A DNA stretch of 64,000 bases, from assembly GCA_965207335.1 (NCBI GenBank), contig OZ242267.1, positions 1 through 64,000 on the forward strand, given 5' to 3'. Of this stretch, positions 45,370 to 52,892 are shown piece by piece. The number at the start of each line of letters is the position of its first letter. The first letter of the stretch is position 1. This DNA is from G965207335 sp965207335. Its GTDB lineage: Bacteria > Pseudomonadota > Gammaproteobacteria > PS1 > Pseudothioglobaceae. A model generated the notes under the pieces. It saw only the letters and a program-made list of their open reading frames with translations. It was not told the origin of the DNA and searched no databases. The translations under genes were made by a program, and so were the position numbers.

Positions 45370-46887
45370 ATGAAAAAATTATTATTTTTAATAACAGCTA
45401 TTACTTTTAGTGGTTTGAGTTTAGCGGCTGGATTTGATGAAACTATTAATGAAATAACTGCACCTATAGCTCATGTTATAGGTCAGATTGTATTTTTTAA
45501 AATTCCAGTATTTGGTGCTAATTTGCCAGTTGTAGTGTTATGGCTAGTTTGTGGTGCGGTATTTTTTACCTTTCGTATGGGCTTTATTAATTTAAAAGGC
45601 TTTAAACATGCTATTGATTTGGCATTAGGTAAATATGAAAACCCACGCGATAAAGGAGAAGTAACCCATTTCCAAGCACTAGCAACAGCAGTATCAGGTA
45701 CTGTTGGAATTGGTAATATTGGTGGTGTTGCAATTGCTGTTACAGTTGGCGGTGCTGGTGCTACCTTTTGGATTATAGTTGCGGGCTTTTTAGGTATGTC
45801 AACAAAATTTGTTGAGTGTACTTTGGGAGTTAAATACCGTAAGTATAACGAGGATGGCTCGGTATCTGGCGGTCCTATGTATTACTTAAAAAATGGTTTA
45901 AAAGATATTGGTTGGCCAAACTTAGGTAAATATATGGGTATGTTTTTTGCACTAGGTATTTTATTAGGAGCACTAGGCATAGGTAATATGTTTCAGTCAA
46001 ATCAAGCCTATGTGCAACTTAATGTTATAGCTAACGGCGGTCTTGATGGGTATGGCTGGTTGATTGGACTTATTCTTGCTCTGGTAGTATTTTCAGTTAT
46101 TATTGGAGGCATTAAGTCCATTGCTAAGGTTACCTCTAAATTAGTACCATTTATGGCTATTTTTTATTGTTTTTTCGCTATTATAGTTATTATTTTAGAA
46201 ATAGAACATGTTCCACAAGCAATTATTAATATATTCCACGGTGCCTTTACTGGTGAGGGTGTAGCAGGTGGTGCGCTTGGTGCACTTATTATCGGTTTTC
46301 AACGAGCAGTATTTTCTAACGAAGCTGGAATTGGTTCAGCGGCTATTGCCCACTCGGCAGTAAAAACTGATGAACCTATTACTGAGGGTACAGTATCATT
46401 GCTAGAACCGTTTATTGATACTATTGTAATTTGTACTATTACTGCTCTGGTTATAGGTACAAGTATGGTAGCAAACCCTGGCTTTGCTGGTGATAATACT
46501 GGTATTGCCATGACATCTGCTGCTTTCGCCTTGCAGTTTTCATGGTTTCCTTATCCACTAGCTATAGCTGGATTATTATTTGCTTTTTCAACTATGATTT
46601 CTTGGTCTTATTATGGTTTAAAAGGCTGGACTTATTTATTTGGTGAAAGTAATCAAAATATATATAAGGTAATATTTTGTGTATTTGTTATGTTGGGTTG
46701 TATGGTACAACTAGGTCCAATCCTTGATATATCTGACGCACTGGTATTCCTAATCTGTGTTCCTAATATTTTGGGATTATACATGCTTTCTCCAATAGTA
46801 AAACGCGATATGGATAGTTACTTTAGTCGTTTGGCTGAGGGTAAGATTTTTAAAAAAGAACAACATATGAAATCTTCTGACAAATAA
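45370..46887 (+). CDS. Sodium:alanine/glycine symporter (AGCS family)
   Basis: 505 residues from the ATG at 45370. A frame is open from 45319, but AAAGGA lies 9-14 bases before 45370 and the shorter protein begins with a clean signal-like helix (MKKLLFLITAITFSGLSLAA). Membrane transporter with about 11 helices. The AGCS signature TAVSGTVGIGNIGGVAIAV is visible, with GGPMYYL and NEAGIGSAAIAHSA. Imports alanine or glycine with Na+. With sdaA nearby it suggests small amino acids are used as carbon and nitrogen sources. Confidence 0.92.
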   Translation: MKKLLFLITAITFSGLSLAAGFDETINEITAPIAHVIGQIVFFKIPVFGANLPVVVLWLVCGAVFFTFRMGFINLKGFKHAIDLALGKYENPRDKGEVTHFQALATAVSGTVGIGNIGGVAIAVTVGGAGATFWIIVAGFLGMSTKFVECTLGVKYRKYNEDGSVSGGPMYYLKNGLKDIGWPNLGKYMGMFFALGILLGALGIGNMFQSNQAYVQLNVIANGGLDGYGWLIGLILALVVFSVIIGGIKSIAKVTSKLVPFMAIFYCFFAIIVIILEIEHVPQAIINIFHGAFTGEGVAGGALGALIIGFQRAVFSNEAGIGSAAIAHSAVKTDEPITEGTVSLLEPFIDTIVICTITALVIGTSMVANPGFAGDNTGIAMTSAAFALQFSWFPYPLAIAGLLFAFSTMISWSYYGLKGWTYLFGESNQNIYKVIFCVFVMLGCMVQLGPILDISDALVFLICVPNILGLYMLSPIVKRDMDSYFSRLAEGKIFKKEQHMKSSDK

Positions 46888-47019
46888 TAGATAATAGCAC
46901 TGCAATAATACAAAATAAAAGTAGATAGTGTTGTTGTATTACTTGATAGTTTGTTATTTTATGATATAACTAACAGTGCTAGTACTTAAGCATATTAACT
47001 ATAAATCACAACAATATGG

Positions 47020-47437
47020 TATTTATTATGAGAACTAATATGATAGTGGTAAAGTAGGCATATTTGACAACACTATATATTTGATTAAAACTGGAGGTTT
47101 GCATCTATTTATGTGGGTGATAATAGACCTTATCCACCACAAGAAATTATGGATAAAGTTGGCAACATTGATGTTGTTGTTCTCCCTAATTGATAGCTAG
47201 GCTCATATCCTTGATTATAAGCAAGTAGATTCTGTTGCTAAAATTACCGTTCCTCATCATTATTTAGTGCCAGCAACTACTTTTTATACTTCTGTGCTAT
47301 AAAAAGCAACAGAGTGGGTAAAAACACATAGAAATACTATGTTAAATACTCCATCAATAGAAATATTTACTACTGACTTAAGAGGTAAAAGAGGGCATGC
47401 GTATTGCTTTGGCTCAAACAATATAGTTAAAAACTAA
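47020..47437 (+). pseudogene. Decayed metallo-beta-lactamase-fold hydrolase
   Basis: Homologous-looking fragments appear in shifting frames: YDSGKVGIFDNTIYLIKTGG, then ASIYVGDNRPYPPQEIMDKV with VGNIDVVVLPN, then AHILDYKQVDSVAKITVPHH, and TDLRGKRGHAYCFGSNNI to a TAA at 47437. Several stops (for example TGATAG near 47190 and TAA near 47300) and frameshifts interrupt it. The pattern NIDVVVLP...KITVPHHY is typical of the MBL-fold (UlaG-like) superfamily. Flanking DNA from 46888 to 47486 holds nothing else. Confidence 0.7.
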
Positions 47438-47486
47438 ATATAGTTTTTTGCAAAGTCTAGTAATTAAAGATTTGAGTTTATTGTAT

Positions 47487-47774
47487 TTATGATTTATATT
47501 CTCTTAGTAGTTCAACAATTTGTACTTTATAAGATTTGTACCATTTTTTAATGCCAATATCTTGTGCTATTTTATGCTTAGGGTCTTTTTTCCAAGCTGT
47601 AATCTGTTCTAAAGAATCCCAGTATGAAATTGCAATTTCTTCCTTGTCTTTTGTATAAGAAATAAAATCTTTACATCCATATTTAGAAAAAGCTAAGCTT
47701 TGTAATTTTTCTGCTGTAGAAAAATATTCTTCATCAAGTTCATTTATTGTTGCTTTAAATATTACTGCATACAT
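47487..47774 (-). CDS. Antibiotic-biosynthesis-monooxygenase (ABM) domain protein
   Basis: 95 residues, single ferredoxin-like ABM domain: YAVIFKATINELDEEYFSTAEKL, GCKDFISYTKDKEEIAISYW and a C-terminal YKVQIVELLREY strand. Stand-alone members are often small-molecule monooxygenases or haem-binding and stress proteins; no specific substrate can be read from the sequence. Downstream of sdaA on the same strand, 64 bases away. Confidence 0.78.
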   Translation of the reverse strand: MYAVIFKATINELDEEYFSTAEKLQSLAFSKYGCKDFISYTKDKEEIAISYWDSLEQITAWKKDPKHKIAQDIGIKKWYKSYKVQIVELLREYKS

Positions 47775-47838
47775 TTTTATCAGATTGCATAATTATTGTG
47801 ATTTAGTTTTTGTTTTATGATTAAAGTATTGAGCAAAT

Positions 47839-49209
47839 TTAACACTCAATTACATTAATTGCCAATCCTCCTTTAGAGGTTTCTTTGTATTTATTTTGCA
47901 TATCTTCCCCTGTGGCTTTCATAGTTTTAATTACCTTATCTAAGGATACAATACCTATATTTTGTTGATTTAAGGCAAGTAAAGATGCATTGATAGCCTC
48001 AATAGAGCCCATAGTATTTCTTTCAATACACGGGATTTGCACCAAACCCATAATGGGGTCACAAGTTAAACCTAAATTATGTTCCATACCAATTTCTGCC
48101 GCATTTTCTATTTGTTTTGCTGTGCCTTCAAGAAGTGCTGTTAGACCTCCAGCCGCCATAGAGCAAGCAACGCCTATTTCTCCCTGACAACCCATTTCTG
48201 CACCAGAAATAGAAGCATTATTTTTGTAAAGACTTCCTATAGCGGCACAGGTTAAAAAGTATTTTTTAAGATCTTCTTCTGTTGGATTACGATAAAATTT
48301 TTTGAAGTAGTGTAACACAGCTGGTACAATGCCTGCAGCCCCGTTAGTAGGAGCTGTGACTACATTACAACCTGCAGCATTTTCTTCATTTACTGCCAGA
48401 GCATAGAGGCTAGCCCATTGCATTCCTGAGCTATGGTTGATAGGAGCAGTAGAGAGTTTTTTGTAAAGGTTGGCTGCTCTTCTTTGTACTTTTAATCCTC
48501 CAGGTAAAAATCCTTCTTTAATGCATCCTGCTTGCACACATTTTTGCATGGCATGCCAAATTTTTTTTAAACCTAAAATAATCTCTTTTTCACAACGGTG
48601 GGCTTTTTCATTTTCAAAAACTATGTCCGCAATAGAGCAGTTTTTTTCTTTGGTGTAAGAAATCAACTTATCTGCACTTAAAAATGGGTATGGTAATGGT
48701 GTTGATGTTTTGGTTTTTTTAATCTCGCCTTTTTCGTTGAGCTCAGAATCTTGCACTACAAATCCACCCCCTATAGAATAATAGGTTTTTTCTATTAATG
48801 TTTGTGATTTATTATTATATGCCTTAAAAACAACAGCATTAGGGTGGAAAGGCTTTTGTTCTGATTTATAAATTAAGTTCCTCCCTTCTTGTAAGGGTAC
48901 TGATTTTTCGCCTAGTAAAGCTAAAGCCTCATTTTCATAAATTTGTTGTACCCTAGACTCTATTTTAGAGGCGTCAATAGTTTCTGGGTGTTCTCCCTCC
49001 AAGCCTAGTAGAATTGCTTTATCAGTACCATGTCCTTTGCCTGTATCGGCTAGAGAGCCGTAAAGTTCTATACTTATAGTTGAAATAGAGTGCCAAAAAT
49101 TCTTTTTTAAAATTTCTACAAATAGTTTAGCAGCCTTCATAGGTCCTACCGTGTGGGAGCTAGATGGCCCTATGCCTATGGAAAAAAGATCAAAAGTGCT
49201 AACAAACAT
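47839..49209 (-). CDS. sdaA: L-serine ammonia-lyase
   Basis: 456 residues, single-chain iron-sulfur L-serine dehydratase converting serine to pyruvate and ammonia. The N-terminal beta domain starts FSIGIGPSSSHTVGPMKAA; the alpha domain has NVVTAPTNGAAGIVPAVL, CQGEIGVACSMAAGG and LTCDPIMGLVQIPCIERN, the cysteines expected for the [4Fe-4S] cluster. Full length compared with E. coli SdaA (454). Confidence 0.95.
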   Translation of the reverse strand: MFVSTFDLFSIGIGPSSSHTVGPMKAAKLFVEILKKNFWHSISTISIELYGSLADTGKGHGTDKAILLGLEGEHPETIDASKIESRVQQIYENEALALLGEKSVPLQEGRNLIYKSEQKPFHPNAVVFKAYNNKSQTLIEKTYYSIGGGFVVQDSELNEKGEIKKTKTSTPLPYPFLSADKLISYTKEKNCSIADIVFENEKAHRCEKEIILGLKKIWHAMQKCVQAGCIKEGFLPGGLKVQRRAANLYKKLSTAPINHSSGMQWASLYALAVNEENAAGCNVVTAPTNGAAGIVPAVLHYFKKFYRNPTEEDLKKYFLTCAAIGSLYKNNASISGAEMGCQGEIGVACSMAAGGLTALLEGTAKQIENAAEIGMEHNLGLTCDPIMGLVQIPCIERNTMGSIEAINASLLALNQQNIGIVSLDKVIKTMKATGEDMQNKYKETSKGGLAINVIEC

Positions 49210-49532
49210 ATTTTTAAATTTGAGATTTATCTTTAAAAATACATTATACTACTTTAAAAAAAAATAACTAAATTATAATACTTGATGTGTTTTTTAAAAA
49301 TAAAACTAGCAAGTAAAAAAGCATTAAACAAAGAATAACACTACTGCAATGTGATTGAGTTGGACTTAGGGATTATGTGTAAAATACTGCTTATATATAA
49401 GATTTTTAGGGATACATAAAGACTACTGCATTAATTGATTAAGAGGTTTGGGGAGTAGATAAAGTCTTAGTCAATAAAACACTAACTAATCCTCCCCCAT
49501 ATAAAAACATATTACGATTTAGCAATAATAGT
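49210..49532. other. Gene-free stretch left of the minus-strand peptide cluster
   Basis: 323 AT-rich bases without an ORF. They contain the promoter region of sdaA on the right-to-left strand, one copy of a 17-bp sequence that recurs at the far side of the cluster, and TCCTCCCCCATAT near 49491, an unusual C-run for this DNA. No terminator could be assigned. Confidence 0.5.
49423..49439. repeat. 17-bp direct repeat, left flank of minus-strand peptide cluster
   Basis: CTACTGCATTAATTGAT, repeated at 52848-52864. The two copies bracket exactly the peptide genes between sdaA and ilvD, and similarity continues weakly (AAGA...TTTGG). Confidence 0.5.
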
Positions 49533-49901
49533 CTAAATGTTAATACTAACCTCACCTTTAGTACTTAGAGTGCCAAGACTACCTACTGAACCAGCAGAAC
49601 TAGCTGATGATACAGTAGTTAATACTGAGCCAGCAGTACCAACAGTACCAAGAGTACCAACAGTAGCTACAGTGCCAAGTAACTTAGTTTTTGCTGCTTG
49701 AATACCATCTAACATTATATCGCTATCAACATTATTATTAAGAATAATATATATAGTATTTTTGCTATTGGTTTTAACAATAATATCAATATTATCGTCT
49801 ATATCATATTTTAACTCTTGTAAGCATAATTTTGGGTGTTTTCTTAATTTTTTGCGAAAATCCTTATCATTAAATAAAGCTATTTCTTTTTCAAAATCCA
49901 T
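49533..49901 (-). CDS. NHLP-leader repeat peptide, minus cluster gene 7
   Basis: 122 residues. Leader FNDKDFRKKLRKHPKLCLQELKY (about 10-32), DIIVKTNSKNTIYIIL, ending GIQAAK. Core of 52 residues, no Cys, in exact tripeptide register (LGT-VAT-VGT-LGT-VGT-AGS). The leader differs from the 51280 gene at only a few positions, whereas that gene's core is truncated. SD AAGGAG. Confidence 0.75.
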   Translation of the reverse strand: MDFEKEIALFNDKDFRKKLRKHPKLCLQELKYDIDDNIDIIVKTNSKNTIYIILNNNVDSDIMLDGIQAAKTKLLGTVATVGTLGTVGTAGSVLTTVSSASSAGSVGSLGTLSTKGEVSINI

Positions 49902-49929
49902 AGTAATTCTCCTTAATAGAATATTTTAT

Positions 49930-50271
49930 TCAATTAGCAGTGCCAGCACAGCCAATAGTACCAGCTGTCCCAGCTGTCCCAGCACAGCCACCAATCGTGC
50001 TAACGGTAAAAATACTTCCAAATGTACCAATACTACCTAGGGTACTAACAGCAGCATTTATATTTTGTAAATCTAATTTGCCATCTTTATCTAGGGATAA
50101 ATTTGGTATAACTACATAAGTAATACTCTTATCATTAGTGTGTACCTTTACCTCAATATCATCTGCTAGTTTGGCATTAAAATTATTTAATGTTTGTCTT
50201 GAGTTTTTTCTAATAGCATTTCTAAATTCATTATCAAAATATAATTTAGTTAAATCTTTATTATTATCCAT
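49930..50271 (-). CDS. NHLP-leader repeat peptide, minus cluster gene 6
   Basis: 113 residues. Leader FDNEFRNAIRKNSRQTLNNF, EVKVHTNDKSITYVVIP, ending NINAA. Core of about 39 residues with two Cys, each in the motif GCAGT (GGCAGTAGTAGTIGCAGTAN). A decayed relative lies at 51556. Confidence 0.75.
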   Translation of the reverse strand: MDNNKDLTKLYFDNEFRNAIRKNSRQTLNNFNAKLADDIEVKVHTNDKSITYVVIPNLSLDKDGKLDLQNINAAVSTLGSIGTFGSIFTVSTIGGCAGTAGTAGTIGCAGTAN

Positions 50272-50288
50272 TATATTCTCCTATTAAA

Positions 50289-50627
50289 TTATGTGTCAAC
50301 ACTACTAGCAGTACCTAGTGTGCCAGCACTTGATAGAGAACTAATAGTGGCAGTCTGACTAGATATAGTTGCTATACTACCTAGTGAGCCAACTGTGCCT
50401 GTACCAATGCCTAACTCGCTTGCTGCTTGTATTTCGCTTACATCAATATTATCCATATTATTAACACTTAAATAAAATATATTCTTGCTAGACTTAACAA
50501 CTTTTACTTTGACACCAGAGTGCAGTTTATAGCCTAATTCTGTTAAGTGTTTTTCTGGATTTGCAATTAATTTTTTTCTAAAATCTTTGTCGTAGAATTT
50601 TTTTTGCAATTCATTATTAGTTATCAT
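50289..50627 (-). CDS. NHLP-leader repeat peptide, minus cluster gene 5
   Basis: 112 residues. Leader FYDKDFRKKLIANPEKHLTELGY, VKVVKSSKNIFYLSV, ending EIQAA. Core of 43 residues, no Cys, GTV-GSL-GSI-ATI-SSQ repeats, tail SSVDT. Very strong SD AAAGGAG. Preceded by the conserved 126-bp upstream element. Confidence 0.75.
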   Translation of the reverse strand: MITNNELQKKFYDKDFRKKLIANPEKHLTELGYKLHSGVKVKVVKSSKNIFYLSVNNMDNIDVSEIQAASELGIGTGTVGSLGSIATISSQTATISSLSSAGTLGTASSVDT

Positions 50628-50664
50628 TTTTTAGCTCCTTTATTTGTTATTAAAAATATTAATA

Positions 50665-50790
50665 ACTACCATAATAAAGTATTACATACATTAAAAATAT
50701 AATATAATATTTTTACAAAATAATTTATATACTTTGTATGTTACACTTTATAAACAATTAAAAAACAAAGTATCAGTGTTTTATAATGCC
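50665..50790 (-). promoter_or_regulatory. Conserved upstream element of minus-cluster peptide genes (copy 1)
   Basis: About 126 bases nearly identical to 51155-51280 and partly to 52620-52700. In minus orientation it contains CATAC-AAAGTATATAAATTA, TTTGTAAAAATATTATATTA and TTTAATGTAT. Each copy ends 38 or so bases upstream of a peptide start, so a shared promoter is likely. Confidence 0.5.
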
Positions 50791-51131
50791 TATACACCAA
50801 TACTACCAAGACTACCAAGACTACCAAGACTACCTATTGTACCAAGACTACCACCAGCACTAGATATAGTTGCTAGGCTACCTATTGTGGCAACTGAACT
50901 TATAGCAATATCTAACTTACTGATTGCTGCTTGTATTTTGCTTATATCAATATCATCTCTACTATCAACGCTTAAATAAAATACATTCTTGCTAGACTTA
51001 ACAACTTTTACCTTGACACCAGAATACAGTTCATAGCCTAACTCTGTTAGGTGTTTTTCTGGATTTGCAATTAATTTTTTTCTAAAATCTTTGTCGTAGA
51101 ATTTTTTTTGCAATTCATTATTAGTTATCAT
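50790..51131 (-). CDS. NHLP-leader repeat peptide, minus cluster gene 4
   Basis: 113 residues. The leader is nearly identical to gene 5 (FYDKDFRKKLIANPEKHL) and ends KIQAA. The core of 44 residues has no Cys and ends in a pure run LGT-IGS-LGS-LGS-LGS, the most regular tripeptide repeat in the window; its DNA repeats the 9-mer GTAGTCTTG-like unit. SD AAGGAG. Confidence 0.75.
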   Translation of the reverse strand: MITNNELQKKFYDKDFRKKLIANPEKHLTELGYELYSGVKVKVVKSSKNVFYLSVDSRDDIDISKIQAAISKLDIAISSVATIGSLATISSAGGSLGTIGSLGSLGSLGSIGV

Positions 51132-51154
51132 TTTTTAGCTCCTTATTATTAGAA

Positions 51155-51280
51155 ACTACCATAATAAAGTATTATATACATTAAAAATATAATATAATAT
51201 TTTTACAAAATAATTTATATACTTTGCATGTTACACTTTATAAACAATTAAAAAACAAAGTATTAGTGTTTTATAATACT
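51155..51280 (-). promoter_or_regulatory. Conserved upstream element of minus-cluster peptide genes (copy 2)
   Basis: Near-identical to 50665-50790. It lies between gene 3 (51280) and gene 4 (51131) and abuts the shortened core of gene 3, suggesting that the duplication event that placed it also truncated that core. Confidence 0.5.
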
Positions 51281-51540
51281 TATACAACAATACTATCAAT
51301 ACTGCCTATTGTACCAAGTAGCTTAGTTTTTGCTACTTGAATACCATCTAACATTATATCGCTATCAATATTATCATTAAGAATAATATATATAGTATTT
51401 TTGCTATTGGTTTTAACAATAACATCAATATTATCGTCTATATCATATTTTAACTCTTGTAAGCATAATTTTGGGTGTTTTCTTAATTTTTTGCGAAAAT
51501 CCTTATCATTAAATAAAGCTATTTCTTTTTCAAAATCCAT
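51280..51540 (-). CDS. NHLP-leader repeat peptide with truncated core, minus cluster gene 3
   Basis: 86 residues. The leader matches the 49533 gene almost residue for residue (FNDKDFRKKLRKHPKLCLQEL) and ends GIQVAK. The core is only about 16 residues (LGTIGSIDSIVV end) because the repeat tract stops where the conserved upstream element begins. It may be a non-functional remnant or a minimal precursor. Confidence 0.6.
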   Translation of the reverse strand: MDFEKEIALFNDKDFRKKLRKHPKLCLQELKYDIDDNIDVIVKTNSKNTIYIILNDNIDSDIMLDGIQVAKTKLLGTIGSIDSIVV

Positions 51541-51555
51541 AGTAATATCCTTTAT

Positions 51556-51842
51556 TTAACCAGCAGAACCAATAGTGCCAAATGTCCCAGCAGTACCACT
51601 AATCGTGCCAAGGCACAAAATACTTACAGCAGAACCCAGAGAGTCCCTAGGGCAGCAGCATTTACATTTTGTAAATCTAATTTACCATCTTTATCTAGAG
51701 ATAAATTTGGTATAACTATATAAGTAATACTCTTATCATTAGTGTGTACCTTTATCTCAATATCATATGCTAGCTCGGCACTAAAATTATTTAATACTTT
51801 TCTTGGGTTTTCTCTAATAGAATTTCTGTATTTTTTATCATT
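51556..51842 (-). pseudogene. Frameshifted NHLP-leader peptide gene
   Basis: A leader frame without start codon reads DKKYRNSIRENPRKVLNNF, then EIKVHTNDKSITYIVIP and LDLQNVNAAA, a close relative of the gene at 49930. It then shifts and stops after ALGTLWVLL. Core-like codons (GTAGTFGTIGSAG) continue in another frame to a TAA at 51556-51558. The only ATG nearby is out of frame. Confidence 0.75.
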
Positions 51843-51871
51843 CTATTATATTATTATATAAAATTTTTACA

Positions 51872-52201
51872 TCATTTTACATCAATAGTACTAGCACTAC
51901 CTACACTACCTACAGTTCCCATAGTGGATTCACAGGAACATAGACTAGATACACTTCCTACAGTACCTATTGTGCCAACCGTGCTAGAACCAATTGCTGC
52001 TTGTATTTCACTTATATCAATATCATCCCTACTATCAACACTTAAATAAAATATATCTTTGCTAGACTTAACAACTTTTACCTTGGCACCAGAGCGCAGT
52101 TTATAACCTAATTCTGTTAGGTGTTTTTCTGGATTTACAATTAACTTTTTCCTAAAATCTTTATTGTATAATTTTTTTTGCAATTCATTATTATCTATCA
52201 T
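51872..52201 (-). CDS. NHLP-leader repeat peptide, minus cluster gene 2
   Basis: 109 residues. Leader LYNKDFRKKLIVNPEKHLTELGY, VKVVKSSKDIFYLSV, ending EIQAA. Core of 40 residues with a Cys-x-Cys (SLCSCEST) inside GTI-GTV-GSV repeats. SD AAAGGAG. Confidence 0.75.
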   Translation of the reverse strand: MIDNNELQKKLYNKDFRKKLIVNPEKHLTELGYKLRSGAKVKVVKSSKDIFYLSVDSRDDIDISEIQAAIGSSTVGTIGTVGSVSSLCSCESTMGTVGSVGSASTIDVK

Positions 52202-52223
52202 TTTTTAACTCCTTTATTTATTA

Positions 52224-52580
52224 TTAATATACATCAACACTACTAGAACTACCTAATGTGCCCATAGTACCAAGACTGCTAGTACAGCCAGTGAGACTAG
52301 ATACACTTCCTAAAGTACCTATCGTTCCAAGCGTACTTACATTCTTATCAAGAAGTTTTCTAGTACCAGCTATCACTTCTTGTATTTCATTTATATCAAT
52401 ATCACTCTTATTATTAACACTTAAATAAAATATATCTTTGCTAGACTTAACAACTTTTACTTTGACATCAGATTGCAATTTATAGCCCAACTCTAACATA
52501 TATTTTTCTGGGTTTACAATTAACTTTTTCCTAAAATCTTTATTGTATAATTTTTTTTGCAATTCATTATTATCTATCAT
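52224..52580 (-). CDS. NHLP-leader repeat peptide, minus cluster gene 1
   Basis: 118 residues. The leader is close to gene 2; the junction reads EIQEVIAG and is followed by a charged insert (TRKLLDKN) before the repeats, making it atypical. The core has one Cys (TGCTSSLGT). SD AAAGGAG. First gene of the minus cluster in transcription order. Confidence 0.73.
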   Translation of the reverse strand: MIDNNELQKKLYNKDFRKKLIVNPEKYMLELGYKLQSDVKVKVVKSSKDIFYLSVNNKSDIDINEIQEVIAGTRKLLDKNVSTLGTIGTLGSVSSLTGCTSSLGTMGTLGSSSSVDVY

Positions 52581-52892
52581 TTTTTAACTCCTTTATTTAT
52601 TATTAAAAAATCATTAACAACTACCATATAGAATTATTATATACATTAAAAATATAATATAATATTTTTACAAAATACTTTATACATTTTATATGTTTAC
52701 AACTAATACTTAGAAAATCAAAGACATAACTTGGTTTATAAATAATTATTTATAATCATTAAAATCATCCAATAAAACACTACAGCTAAATACTAACGCG
52801 TAAGCTGTATTTTAGCATTATACAAATAGGCAATAATATATTTAGTGCTACTGCATTAATTGATAAGATTAGGCTTTGGATATTTTAAATAT
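52581..52892. other. Gene-free stretch between ilvD and the minus-strand peptide cluster
   Basis: 312 bases. They hold a partial copy of the conserved upstream element (52620-52700) for peptide gene 1 and the right copy of the 17-bp repeat. No ORF or RNA gene seen. Confidence 0.55.
52848..52864. repeat. 17-bp direct repeat, right flank of minus-strand peptide cluster
   Basis: CTACTGCATTAATTGAT, matching 49423-49439 in the same orientation. Lies 29 bases beyond the ilvD stop. Confidence 0.5.

Noticed and set aside
49423..52864. Minus-strand peptide cluster as an integrated prophage or ICE
   Set aside because: No integrase, tRNA target or structural genes; only short direct repeats flank it.
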